Shown one piece after another: positions 25,018 through 35,184 of a DNA stretch of 58,057 nt (positions within the stretch are counted from its first letter, which is position 1; every line of letters begins with the position of its first letter). A program made the translations under genes and the position numbers. The DNA lies in the NCBI RefSeq assembly GCF_016584665.1, contig NZ_BBJB01000040.1, forward strand, positions 1 through 58,057, read 5' to 3'. Source of the DNA: Pseudanabaena sp. lw0831. GTDB taxonomy: Bacteria > Cyanobacteriota > Cyanobacteriia > Pseudanabaenales > Pseudanabaenaceae. Below the pieces are notes generated by a model, which worked only from the letters and a program-made list of their open reading frames with translations, did not search any database and was not told the origin of the DNA.

Positions 25018-26269
25018 TCTTGACTCTGACTTGTAAATTGGTAAGCCCTGAGACCTTGGTACTGTCATCTAACTTGATCTTGACTTCGATAATCCGCACA
25101 TCAGTCTTGGCGGCTGGGTCAGTACCGAGGACATCATTTTTGGCAATCCGCAAACCAATGCGATCGACTTTGCCAGTAATCAGACCTTCAAAGGCTTCAC
25201 TCTCAATCGTGGCAGTCTGTCCAACCTTGATTTTGCCGATATCAGTCTCATAGATTTCCGCAACTACATACATCTGGCTAGTATTGCCAAGATCCATGAC
25301 TCCATTTGTCTGACTGACAACTTCGCCAGTTTTAGAATTGATTTTGAGAACTTGTCCATCAATCGGGGCGCGAACTTGCGCTAGATCAAGATCAACTTCT
25401 GCTTTTTTGACATTGACGATCGCAGTTTGCAGTTGGGCTTCAGCAAACTGGATATCTGTGGGACGGACTTCTCTAACGCTACTGAGCAACCCTTGAGACT
25501 GACGCAACTGGAATTGTGCTTGCTGAATTTGCTGCTGAGATTGCATAAACTGACCTTGCAAAGTCTCGACCTTGAGGCGATAGGTATCAAGAATTGTCTG
25601 GGAAATTGCACCTTCTTTGAAAACTTCAAGAAAGCGATTGTAATCTCGAACAGCAATTTCTAATTCAGATTTAATTCTAGTCGCATTGGCTTCTACTGAT
25701 TTGATATTGGCGGCGGCAGACATGACATTCCCTTCTTGGGCAACAATATCACCACTTTTTGCACCTGCGCGGACTCTAGCAAGATTGCGATCGCTTTCTT
25801 GAGCCTGACTTTGAGCTTGGAGTAATGCAGCCACAGAGCGATCGTAACTGTCGAGAATGGCGATCACTTGTCCCTGTTTGACCGTATCACCTTCTTTGAC
25901 CATCAATTTCACAATGCGCGATGTCCCCAGTGCGGAGGGTGAGGCAACCTTGATGACTTCGCCTTGTGGTTCTAATCGCCCTAATGCACTAATTGCTTTT
26001 TGCTGATCTTTGGCACTGGTATTAGTTGCAGGTGTAGACGCGGATGGGTTACTACTAAAACGTCCGATGACAAACCAAATACTCACGCCCAGTGCGGCTA
26101 GGGCAAGTGCGATCGCAGGGATTACAAATTTGTTTGAGCTTTTTGGCTCTAGAGCATTTTTCATGGTACTAGTTTTACTTCTAGCCGCTGTGCTTGGTGT
26201 ATCTCCCGATATGTTACCGATCTCCGTAGACGTTTCTACCTGTTTATCCGCCTGATTATCTACCTGCAT
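25007..26269 (-). CDS. devB: DevB/HlyD-type membrane-fusion protein
   Basis: A cytoplasmic N-tail (1-47) precedes one membrane helix (about 48-68). A biotinyl-lipoyl half follows (VMKEGDTV-like VKEGDTVKQGQVIAILDS), then a long coiled-coil hairpin (about 150-275), the second lipoyl half (VRAPIDGQVLKI) and a beta-barrel domain. This is the adaptor that links an inner-membrane ABC exporter to an outer-membrane channel. The 420 residues are normal for DevB. It is immediately upstream of devC on the same strand, with a hairpin between. Confidence 0.9.
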   Translation of the reverse strand: MQVDNQADKQVETSTEIGNISGDTPSTAARSKTSTMKNALEPKSSNKFVIPAIALALAALGVSIWFVIGRFSSNPSASTPATNTSAKDQQKAISALGRLEPQGEVIKVASPSALGTSRIVKLMVKEGDTVKQGQVIAILDSYDRSVAALLQAQSQAQESDRNLARVRAGAKSGDIVAQEGNVMSAAANIKSVEANATRIKSELEIAVRDYNRFLEVFKEGAISQTILDTYRLKVETLQGQFMQSQQQIQQAQFQLRQSQGLLSSVREVRPTDIQFAEAQLQTAIVNVKKAEVDLDLAQVRAPIDGQVLKINSKTGEVVSQTNGVMDLGNTSQMYVVAEIYETDIGKIKVGQTATIESEAFEGLITGKVDRIGLRIAKNDVLGTDPAAKTDVRIIEVKIKLDDSTKVSGLTNLQVRVKIDN

Positions 26270-26449
26270 ATGCTCTTTGCCTCAATGTAATTCAAACCAG
26301 ATTTAAAAACTAGCCAATAGTTTACCAAGCTATAACAGTTTGTCTATGTCTGAGACATCCTACATTAGCGCTAACTTAGTAAAGTAAATCTAACAATTTT
26401 TCATGATAAGGCTTACTTCTTTGTTTTTATGTTCGCGATCTCAAAAATC

Positions 26450-26653
26450 TTAATTTTCAAAAAGCAACTTGCGATCGCTAGGTATTACCTTAACGATTCT
26501 CTGACTCGTCAGATCGCGCTCACAACAAAAATATTGATATCCTAAGTTCCAAAAATAGCCTAAGCCCAAACCAGTTAGAGCAAATAAAAGTAAAACAAGG
26601 AAGATATAAAATTCATTAATACTCTTTTGAAGTTCCTTTCTAACTTGCGCCAT
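26450..26653 (-). CDS. Possible small single-pass membrane protein
   Basis: The 67 residues begin with a short basic and helical part (MAQVRKELQKSINEF), followed by one hydrophobic helix (YIFLVLLLFALTGLGLGYF). A tail with CCERDLTSQRIVKVI resembles the start of a longer beta-rich domain, so the gene may be truncated. No family is recognised. It could also be chance. Confidence 0.35.
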   Translation of the reverse strand: MAQVRKELQKSINEFYIFLVLLLFALTGLGLGYFWNLGYQYFCCERDLTSQRIVKVIPSDRKLLFEN

Positions 26654-26789
26654 TACTGGAATTGTTCTCCAGAAAAGAAGTAAAAAAACGATCCCTAGAA
26701 TCTCTTCAGACCAAGTCTCTACACCAGCAACTTGAGGAACTTCGCTAACACATCCATGTTCCTTTTCAATGCTCTAACTCCCGAATCAA

Positions 26790-26836
26790 TAAATTTTTAA
26801 AGGTGTTGCTTTGCAACACCTTTAAAAATTTATTGT
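26790..26836. terminator. 22-bp perfect hairpin
   Basis: Arms 26790-26811 and 26815-26836 pair perfectly around TTT. It lies just past the DUF4259 gene stop on the minus strand and also beyond the 5' end of the small membrane-protein gene. Confidence 0.8.
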
Positions 26837-26843
26837 GGTTCGA

Positions 26844-27254
26844 TTATAAATTGACACGATTCTTTAATTCAGTAACTGCTGCTAACCAATCTGTATATTC
26901 TTCGCTATCCTGCCATAATTCTTTCAATTCAGAATTTTCAGCAAGAATGAGATCGATCGCTAAATGAGCTTTCTGGATTAAAGCAGTTGAGGGCTGAATT
27001 TTGTTGGCTTCAACCCAATTGTCAAGCCTCTCGGAATAAGCACTGCGTTTACCCCAGTTGCCTTGCAAACAAGCAATAACTTCGATCGCGGCGATCGCTT
27101 CAGTTGCTTCAGAGGCTTCAACACCTTCTTCCCCAGCATTAAGTACTGCGTTTAGAGCTTCCTCAACTGGGGAAAGGTCATTAACTTTTTCAAGTTCATA
27201 CGTCCAGTCGCAAGCATCATCATTTCCAAAGGAATCAACAGCCCAAGTTCCCAT
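26844..27254 (-). CDS. DUF4259 domain protein
   Basis: The N-terminus MGTWAVDSFGNDDACDWTYEL is the hallmark of DUF4259 (the usual form is MGxWGxxxFxNDDAxDW). The protein is acidic and helical, with a long Glu/Ala-rich stretch (NAGEEGVEASEATEAIAAIE). Its function is unknown. Small proteins of this family occur next to toxin or immunity genes in some genomes, but no such partner is visible here. The 136 residues are a normal length. Confidence 0.8.
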   Translation of the reverse strand: MGTWAVDSFGNDDACDWTYELEKVNDLSPVEEALNAVLNAGEEGVEASEATEAIAAIEVIACLQGNWGKRSAYSERLDNWVEANKIQPSTALIQKAHLAIDLILAENSELKELWQDSEEYTDWLAAVTELKNRVNL

Positions 27255-27353
27255 AAATCTCTCTTACTAAAGTAAATTATGCATTTTTCTGAGCAAGAGC
27301 AAATTACCGTAGATTTCCACCTTAAGTCAATCGCGATCGAATATAGCTATCAT

Positions 27354-27404
27354 AAAAGATTTGAGAGAGTGCACCACCTTGTGGGGCATTCTCTCAAATC
27401 TTTT
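27354..27404. repeat. 24-base-arm hairpin
   Basis: Arms 27354-27377 and 27381-27404 pair with one mismatch and one G-T pair around CTT. Text with ATAGCT lies on both sides. Confidence 0.65.
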
Positions 27405-27465
27405 AATCTCACAAATGCATTGGGATCGCATATAGCTGTCGCAAAGTTTATCAGGACATAAGCCC

Positions 27466-27500
27466 AATAGAGTTGCGGCGCTTCGCGCCGCAACTCTATT
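27466..27500. repeat. 16-bp perfect hairpin, GAGTTGCGGCGC type, copy 1
   Basis: Arms 27466-27481 and 27485-27500 pair perfectly around TTC. Its core AGAGTTGCGGCGC is shared with the hairpin at 42803-42837, which has a TTT loop. Confidence 0.75.
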
Positions 27501-27604
27501 TTGGCGATAGCTATTGAGTTACAGAAAATGTAACAGCTCTAAGTGATCGCAAATAATGTCCTAAACTAAAAATATATAAATATAGATATCTTAAAATCAG
27601 TATC

Positions 27605-28912
27605 ATGAAAACTTATTGTCGCGCCACGCTCATAAGTCTGCTAGCATTAGCCTTAATAGGATGTGCAGTCCCAGACACTCGCAATCCTCAAGCTTCGCTA
27701 ATTAGCACAGTGAGTCCAACACCAATTAATGTCGCTGTATCCCCAAAACCAATTATCAATAATCGCCCAGATAATCGCAAAGTAAAACTTGATGATCGAT
27801 TAGTTGAAGCAAGTACCAGTTTTGGATTTAATCTATTCGATCGCATTGCCAAACAAGATCCTAATAAGAATATATTTATCTCTCCTTCGAGTGTCGCGAT
27901 CGCCTTATCGATGACCTATAACGGCGCGAGTGGCGAAACCCAAGAGGCGATCGCCAAGACTTTAGAATTGCAAGGCATCAAAATCGATGAGGTAAATGAC
28001 TTCAATCGAAATATTCAACAATTACTAGCCAATGGCGATACCAATGTGGAATTGAACATTGCTAACTCCCTTTGGGCGCGAAAGGATATTGTATTTGAGC
28101 AGGCTTTTCTAAATAAAGTGAAGGAATTCTATCAAGCCGAAATTAGCAACCTTGACTTTAAAGATCCTAATGCAGCAAATATGATTAATGCTTGGGTAAA
28201 AAAAAATACTAAGGACAAAATCGATAAAATCGTTGACCGCATTGATGCGGATAGTATGCTCTTTTTAATTAATGCCGTTTATTTTAAAGGTAAATGGGAA
28301 GCTCCCTTTGAAAAATCTCTCACCAAGCCACAGCCCTTTACCCTTGCCGATGGTACAAAAATCCAACATCCTGCCATGTCGCGATCGGGTGAGTATCGCT
28401 ATTACGACGCACCGACATTTCAGGTAATTAGTCTTCCCTATGGCACTGGACGCTTCAGCATGGAGATTTTCTTACCAAAGTCTAAATCAAGTCTTTTGGG
28501 ATTTCAGAAACAACTAACGGCAACGAACTGGCAAGAATGGTCAACGAAATTCACTCGCAAAGAAGGATTGATTCAATTACCGCGCTTTAAAGTGGAATAC
28601 GAGACTAGTCTCAAATCAGCTTTGCAAAATCTGGGTATGGCGATTGCTTTCGAGTCAGACAAGGCAGATTTTCGTAATCTCTCAAACGTTAAAGCCTTTA
28701 TTGGAGATGTAAAGCATAAAGCCTTTGTAGAAGTCAACGAAGAAGGAACAGAAGCGGCAGCAGCTACTTCTGTCGAGATGAAAGTAACTTCGGCAATGCC
28801 TTCCGAAGAACCTCCATTTCAGATGATTGTCGATCGCCCATTTTTCTTTACAATTAGCGATCGGCAAACTGGCACGATTATCTTTATGGGTGCAATTAAA
28901 AATCCCAAGTAA
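27605..28912 (+). CDS. Serpin lipoprotein (serine protease inhibitor)
   Basis: A lipoprotein signal peptide ends with LIGC (lipid Cys20). A Pro/Asn-rich linker (21-60) is followed by a complete serpin fold (about 65-435), with KNIFISPSSVAIALSMTYNGA, FLINAVYFKGKWE and FFTISDRQTGTIIFMG. The reactive-loop hinge EEGTEAAAATS (379-389) fits an inhibitory serpin. Counting 17 residues from Glu379 puts P1 at Thr395 and P1' at Ser396, in KVTSAMPSEEP. Serpins trap serine or cysteine proteases by cleavage of this loop and insertion into a beta-sheet. Being lipidated, this copy probably acts outside the cytoplasm. It is the first of two tandem serpin genes. Confidence 0.93.
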   Translation: MKTYCRATLISLLALALIGCAVPDTRNPQASLISTVSPTPINVAVSPKPIINNRPDNRKVKLDDRLVEASTSFGFNLFDRIAKQDPNKNIFISPSSVAIALSMTYNGASGETQEAIAKTLELQGIKIDEVNDFNRNIQQLLANGDTNVELNIANSLWARKDIVFEQAFLNKVKEFYQAEISNLDFKDPNAANMINAWVKKNTKDKIDKIVDRIDADSMLFLINAVYFKGKWEAPFEKSLTKPQPFTLADGTKIQHPAMSRSGEYRYYDAPTFQVISLPYGTGRFSMEIFLPKSKSSLLGFQKQLTATNWQEWSTKFTRKEGLIQLPRFKVEYETSLKSALQNLGMAIAFESDKADFRNLSNVKAFIGDVKHKAFVEVNEEGTEAAAATSVEMKVTSAMPSEEPPFQMIVDRPFFFTISDRQTGTIIFMGAIKNPK

Positions 28913-29682
28913 AACAAGTAAAACTGGAAAAGCAATTTTATTTGTTTTAGAATATCAATTAGAGAGTGTTTGAAAAGTCAAATTGGGGGCTAGTGGGGCA
29001 GAAACAAAACTTCTCAAACGCTCTCTTAGAGCGTTATATATGGATAAAGCCGCCTAATTATTAGTGATAAATTGTCTGTTCATTTGCTCATCGTTATGAT
29101 TTATAGACTGCTATTATTGAAAACATAGAAGCCTTCCTAAAAAAATGTCAATTAATCAAACAGAATTGCTTGATAAAAGACTAGTTTATGCAAGTACTAG
29201 TTTTGGATTTAATCTATTAGATCACCTTGCTAAGCAAAATTCCAATAAGAATATATTTATCTCTCCTTTGAGTGTAGCGTTCGCTTTGTCGATGACTTAT
29301 AACGGCGCGAGTGGCGAAACGCAAGAAGTGATCGCCAGAACTATGGAACTGCAAGGCATCAAAATTGATGATGTGAATAGCTTTAATGAGACTCTTCAGC
29401 TATTACTTGCTATTGGTGATACCAGTGTGGAACTGAACATTGCTAACTCCTTGTGGGTTAGAAAGGATATTGCCTTAGAGCAGACTTTTTTAAATGAAGT
29501 CAAAGAGCTCTATCAAGCCGAAATTAGCAACCTTGACTTTAAAGATCCTAATGCAGCAAATATGATTAATGCTTGGGTAAAAAAAAATACTAAGGACAAA
29601 ATCGATAAAATCGTTGACCGCATTGATGCGGATAGTATGCTCTTTTTAATTAATGCCGTTTATTTTAAAGGTAAATGGGAAG
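28129..29682 (+). repeat. 173-bp identical block shared by the two serpin genes
   Basis: Bases 28129-28301 and 29510-29682 are identical by my reading, while the sequence on each side has diverged. The block spans LDFKDPNAANMINAWVKKNT to AVYFKGKWE. This points to recent gene conversion between the two copies or selection on this segment. Confidence 0.85.
28961..29026. repeat. 66-bp inverted-repeat element between the serpins
   Basis: The ends (28961-28977 and 29010-29026) are inverted repeats of 17 bases with two mismatches, and the middle is AATTGGGGGCTAGTGGGGC. A related end, GTGTTTGAGAAG, starts at 57994 near the right edge of the window, with GCCCCCCTAGCCCCCCAATT text inside. It may be a small non-autonomous mobile element. 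Confidence 0.55.
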
Positions 29683-30296
29683 TTCCCTTTGAGAACTTTC
29701 TGACTAAGCCACAACCCTTTACCCTTGCTGATGGTACAAAAATCCAACATCCTGCCATGTCGCGATCGGGGAAATACCGTTACTACGATGCGCCGACATT
29801 TCAAGCAATCAGTCTTCCCTACGGCTCTAGACTCTTCAGCATGGAGATTTTCTTGCCAAAGCCAGAATCCAATCTTTTAGAATTTCAGAAGCATCTGATG
29901 ACAAAGAATTGGCAAGAATGGTCAACAAAATTCATGCGCAAAAAAGGCTTGATTCAACTGCCGCGATTTAAAGTGGAATACGAGACTAGTCTCAAACCAG
30001 CTTTGGAAAATATGGGTATGGAGATCGCCTTCGATCGCGATAAGGCAGATTTTCGTAATCTCTCAACCGCTAAAGCTTTTATTGGTGATATTAAGCATAA
30101 AACTTTTGTCGAAGTTAACGAAGAAGGAACAGAAGCAGCAGCAGCTACTTCTGTCGATATTGAGACAATCTTCACACAATCCTTTGAAGATATGCCATTC
30201 CGAATGATTGTCGATCGCCCATTTTTCTTTGCAATTAGCGATCGGCAAACTGGCACAATCATCTTCATGGGCGCAATTAAAAATCCATCCACATAA
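29145..30296 (+). CDS. Leaderless serpin paralogue
   Basis: This is a tandem paralogue of the upstream serpin without the signal peptide and linker: it begins MSINQTELLDKRLVYASTSF. The rest is a complete serpin fold. The hinge EEGTEAAAATS is conserved, but the loop beyond it differs: VDIETIFTQSFEDMPFRM. The predicted P1-P1' is Ile-Phe, against Thr-Ser in the first copy, so it should inhibit a different protease. Without a signal it is probably cytoplasmic. It ends in a strong terminator. The spacing between the two serpins is 232 bases and contains a mobile-like repeat. Confidence 0.92.
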   Translation: MSINQTELLDKRLVYASTSFGFNLLDHLAKQNSNKNIFISPLSVAFALSMTYNGASGETQEVIARTMELQGIKIDDVNSFNETLQLLLAIGDTSVELNIANSLWVRKDIALEQTFLNEVKELYQAEISNLDFKDPNAANMINAWVKKNTKDKIDKIVDRIDADSMLFLINAVYFKGKWEVPFENFLTKPQPFTLADGTKIQHPAMSRSGKYRYYDAPTFQAISLPYGSRLFSMEIFLPKPESNLLEFQKHLMTKNWQEWSTKFMRKKGLIQLPRFKVEYETSLKPALENMGMEIAFDRDKADFRNLSTAKAFIGDIKHKTFVEVNEEGTEAAAATSVDIETIFTQSFEDMPFRMIVDRPFFFAISDRQTGTIIFMGAIKNPST

Positions 30297-30347
30297 AACC
30301 GAATATTTGTAAGGTGGGCTTTGCCCACCTTACAAATATTCGGTTTT
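30295..30347 (+). terminator. 25-bp perfect hairpin after serpin 2
   Basis: Arms 30295-30319 and 30323-30347 pair perfectly around TTT and end in CGGTTTTGAA. The final bases of the stop codon lie in the left arm. Confidence 0.85.
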
Positions 30348-30397
30348 GAATTGCACAAGTTATTTACAGCTATAATTAATCACATCAAGTTTTGTAA

Positions 30398-32500
<2,103 letters not shown>

Positions 32501-32514
32501 AAAGGCGGTGCATT

Positions 32515-32564
32515 AGCCCTGCACTCAAGTGCGGGCTAAAAGCTCAAACCCGTTTCAACGGGTT
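32515..32564 (+). repeat. Double hairpin repeat downstream of ligA
   Basis: Two hairpins lie side by side: AGCCCTGCACT with AGTGCGGGCT (32515-32537), and AACCCGTT with AACGGGTT (32547-32564). The text between is AAAAGCTCA. I recall the same double hairpin as a common dispersed repeat in cyanobacterial genomes, but I could not check this. Confidence 0.6.
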
Positions 32565-32576
32565 AATTGGAATTAT

Positions 32577-32609
32577 CCAAAAGAGAAAAGCGGCGCTTTT
32601 CTCTTTTGG
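32577..32609 (+). terminator. 15-bp perfect hairpin with GGGTTTTA tail
   Basis: Arms 32577-32591 and 32595-32609 pair perfectly around GGC and are followed by GGTTTTAAG. It is the probable terminator for ligA. Confidence 0.75.
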
Positions 32610-32653
32610 GTTTTAAGACAGCTATATACTTACAAAAAAGCCTATAAAAAAAT

Positions 32654-34012
32654 ATGACAAGTTTTGATTACGATTTATTTGTGATTGGGGCAGGTAGTGG
32701 CGGACTTGCTGCCTCTAAACGCTCAGCCGCATTTGGTGCAAAAGTAGCGATCGCTGAAGGTGACCTCGTAGGTGGTACTTGCGTGATTAGAGGTTGCGTA
32801 CCCAAAAAGCTAATGGTCTATGCATCACATTTTTCGCATTTTCCTCAAGAGGCTGCTGGCTATGGCTGGGATATTCCCGCAGGTAAGCTTGACTGGAGTA
32901 AACTCCGCGATGCTATTCAAACCGAAGTATTGCGCTTGAATAAGCTGCACATTAGTTTTTTAGAGAAAAGTAATGTGCAGCTTATTTCAGCATTTGCCAA
33001 ATTTGTAGACGCGCATACAGTAGCAGTTGGAGATCGCCAATTTACAGCCGAACGCATCCTCATCGCCGTCGGTGGTGAAGCCGCCAAGCCAAACTTAGCA
33101 GGTATGGAGTTTGCCATTACTTCCAAAGAAATGTTTTTATTGCCGCAATTTCCACAGCGCTTTGCGGTGATTGGTGGAGGTTATATTGGTACTGAGTTTG
33201 CAGGAATTATGCGCGGTCTAGGGGCTGAGGTGACGCAAATAATTCGCGATCATTCAATTTTAAAAGGCTTTGATAACGATGTACGAACCAATGTCCAAGA
33301 AGGGATGGTCAACCATGGCATTAATTTTCATACCTGCGTTGACAGCAATTCTCTAACGATTTCTAAAAATGAGAGCGATCTCACAATTTCCTTTAATGAT
33401 GGCGACGGTAACGCGCAGCAAATCACCGTTGATACCGTTTTAGCGGCAACAGGCCGCAAACCAAATCTCGTGCCTCTATGTTTGGAACAAGCAGGAATCG
33501 AAGTTGTTAATGGCGCGATCGCGGTCAAAGAAGATAGCTGCACCAGTCAACCACATATCTATGCGATCGGGGATTGTACTAATCGGGTGAATCTAACGCC
33601 TGTTGCGATCGGAGAAGGTCGTGCCTTTGCTGATACGGTCTATGGTCATACGCCCAGATTCATCAGCCATACCAATATTCCCTCAGCGGTATTTTCCCAA
33701 CCCGAAGCCGCTACCGTTGGTCTATCTGAAGAAAAAGCACGAGATCTGTATGGCGATCGTATAAAAATTTATAAAACCAAATTTCGCCCGATGTTCTATA
33801 GCCTTGCGGGTGGAGAAGCCAAAACGATGATGAAACTAATCGTAGTCGGTGAAGAAGAACGAGTTTTGGGGCTACAAATGGTGGGCAAAGATGCAGCAGA
33901 AATTATTCAAGGCATGTCGTTAGTCGTAACGATGGGCGGTTGCAAAAAAGATCTTGACAACACTATGGCAATGCATCCCACTGCCGCCGAAGAATTCATG
34001 ACGATGCGTTGA
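32654..34012 (+). CDS. gor: Glutathione reductase
   Basis: This is a class I flavoprotein disulfide reductase that uses NADPH to reduce oxidised glutathione. FAD loop VIGAGSGGLAAS (10-21) is followed by the redox pair Cys43-Cys48 in GGTCVIRGCVPKK. The second Rossmann motif is GGGYIGTEFAGI and the C-terminal HPTAAEEFMTM carries the catalytic His and Glu. The 452 residues and the sequence CVIRGC fit a glutathione reductase rather than a dihydrolipoyl dehydrogenase. A 16-bp palindrome lies within its coding sequence at 32939-32986 but does not disturb the protein length. Confidence 0.93.
   Translation: MTSFDYDLFVIGAGSGGLAASKRSAAFGAKVAIAEGDLVGGTCVIRGCVPKKLMVYASHFSHFPQEAAGYGWDIPAGKLDWSKLRDAIQTEVLRLNKLHISFLEKSNVQLISAFAKFVDAHTVAVGDRQFTAERILIAVGGEAAKPNLAGMEFAITSKEMFLLPQFPQRFAVIGGGYIGTEFAGIMRGLGAEVTQIIRDHSILKGFDNDVRTNVQEGMVNHGINFHTCVDSNSLTISKNESDLTISFNDGDGNAQQITVDTVLAATGRKPNLVPLCLEQAGIEVVNGAIAVKEDSCTSQPHIYAIGDCTNRVNLTPVAIGEGRAFADTVYGHTPRFISHTNIPSAVFSQPEAATVGLSEEKARDLYGDRIKIYKTKFRPMFYSLAGGEAKTMMKLIVVGEEERVLGLQMVGKDAAEIIQGMSLVVTMGGCKKDLDNTMAMHPTAAEEFMTMR
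32939..32986 (+). repeat. Palindrome inside the glutathione reductase gene
   Basis: Perfect 16-base arms (32939-32954 and 32971-32986) surround a 16-nt loop. It lies in the codons for NKLHISFLEKSNVQLI. Confidence 0.65.
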
Positions 34013-34492
34013 TTTAATGCAATTCTTGTAAAGATTTATATGACTTTCTATATTGAATATTATTCTTTAACTATTTTTTAATCATCAATCAATTCCCTAC
34101 AGCCGAGCAGGGTCTAGTAATTAGTTCTCACTATTTATAAGGCGGGGATCGCCTATCTGGCAATGATCCCCATTTTTAATGCTTATAATTGGTGCATGTT
34201 TGAAATTGATGTTAGAAGTTTATCTCGCACATACTTGTCTGAAACTAAGTTTCAAAATTCATTTAAAATTTCTAACTATTCCTTTAGAAATACTTTTAGC
34301 AAGACCCATTGAATTTTTAAATCCTAATAAATTTAGCTCTTTCTTGTGATGAATCCATTACAAATCCTTAATAATCAAGAAATATAATGTACCTGTTCTA
34401 AGCTCATTAAACATTTTTTAATAAATCAGTTACCTCAAATTCTTCTAAATACTTAATTTAAATTCACCTATATATTGAAGGACTTAACCAAA
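34013..34492. other. AT-rich gene-free stretch
   Basis: The 480 bases carry no gene. A GC-rich hairpin with GGGGATC and GATCCCC arms (about 34143-34171) followed by a T-run may terminate the glutathione reductase transcript. The rest is AT-rich and may be a leader for the next gene. No known small RNA was recognised. Confidence 0.5.
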
Positions 34493-34756
34493 ATGATTGA
34501 ATCTATACGCTGCCCTAATTGTGGTGCGATCGCTGAACGTCATCACCTCTCATATCTCGCTCAAGTCAAAACCCAATGCGAAGCATGTGACTATCTATTA
34601 GTAATGTGTACTCGTAGTGGACATGTCCTAGAGTCCTATGCTCCAGGCTTACCATCAGAGCCACGCCCCAAGCCAATTTCTATCCGTTTCACTCCTCTAG
34701 CTCAACAACCTCAAAGCAATAATTCTCGTAGAGATGTTGCTACTCTGAGCGCTTAG
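34493..34756 (+). CDS. Small cyanobacterial zinc-ribbon protein
   Basis: The 87 residues begin MIESIRCPNCGAIAERHHLS and continue with TQCEACDYLLVMCTRSGHVLESYAPG. Two CxxC pairs form a zinc ribbon. Small cyanobacterial proteins of this type are often labelled as PriA, but nothing of the PriA helicase is present and that label should not be used. A TTG six codons upstream is a worse start; AAGGA lies 11 bases before the ATG at 34493. The function is unknown. Confidence 0.75.
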   Translation: MIESIRCPNCGAIAERHHLSYLAQVKTQCEACDYLLVMCTRSGHVLESYAPGLPSEPRPKPISIRFTPLAQQPQSNNSRRDVATLSA

Positions 34757-34816
34757 CTTCATATTTACAAAGCGAGGCAATTAGGATTGAGATGCAAACA
34801 CCTAACAATAGAAAAA

Positions 34817-34865
34817 TAGCTCTCTTAGATCTGATTCACGAGTTAATCAAATCTGAGAGAGCTTA
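34817..34865 (+). terminator. Imperfect hairpin after the zinc-ribbon gene
   Basis: About 20-base arms (34817-34836 and 34845-34865) with few mismatches, AGCTCTCT pairing with AGAGAGCT, lie 60 bases after the gene. Confidence 0.55.
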
Positions 34866-34947
34866 AAATTTTACAGGATGAATTTATTTATTATGGTTGC
34901 CCTATGCGATCGCTTAGATTTTGCTCAGCTAACATATCTTTTTCTCT

Positions 34948-34986
34948 AAAGACGAGAGGCGGCGCAAAGCGCCGCCTCTCGTCTTT
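34948..34986. repeat. 18-bp perfect hairpin, GAGGCGGCGC type
   Basis: Arms 34948-34965 and 34969-34986 pair perfectly around AAA. The right-arm text GCCGCCTCTC resembles the first bases of the window (CCGCCTCTCT). Confidence 0.75.
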
Positions 34987-35184
34987 GGAGATGGCAGTAG
35001 CAATAGCTATAAACTTAATCAATATAGCTACCCAAAAAAAGTTAAAATTCAAAAGCCTCAAGTCATCGACTACTAACAAAATCGTAAGTAGTGACTGAAA
35101 GCTCAATCGGGATTTGCAACCTATCAAAACAGAGCAACCAATCACCGATTACCCAACACTAAACACCAATTACCGTTCTGAAAC

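Larger units (their letters stand above)
27255..27604. other. Gene-free stretch with two hairpins
   Basis: This 350-base stretch holds the hairpins at 27354-27404 and 27466-27500. The strings CGAATATAGCTATC and CGCATATAGCTGTC flank the first hairpin. No gene is supported; a 60-codon open frame here only reads through the hairpin. Confidence 0.6.
34757..35184. other. Gene-free stretch with two hairpins
   Basis: The 428 bases upstream of accC contain an imperfect hairpin (34817-34865) and a perfect one (34948-34986). Short open frames on both strands only read through these palindromes, so none is called as a gene. Confidence 0.6.

Noticed and set aside
27279-27461. 60-codon open frame (plus strand)
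   Set aside because: It lies over two hairpins with no ribosome site and no domain.
34493-34756. Primosomal helicase PriA
   Set aside because: The label is common for this small family, but only an 87-residue zinc ribbon is present and no helicase motif.
34891-35145. Open frames on both strands around the hairpin 34948-34986
   Set aside because: They are symmetrical translations of the palindrome and not genes.
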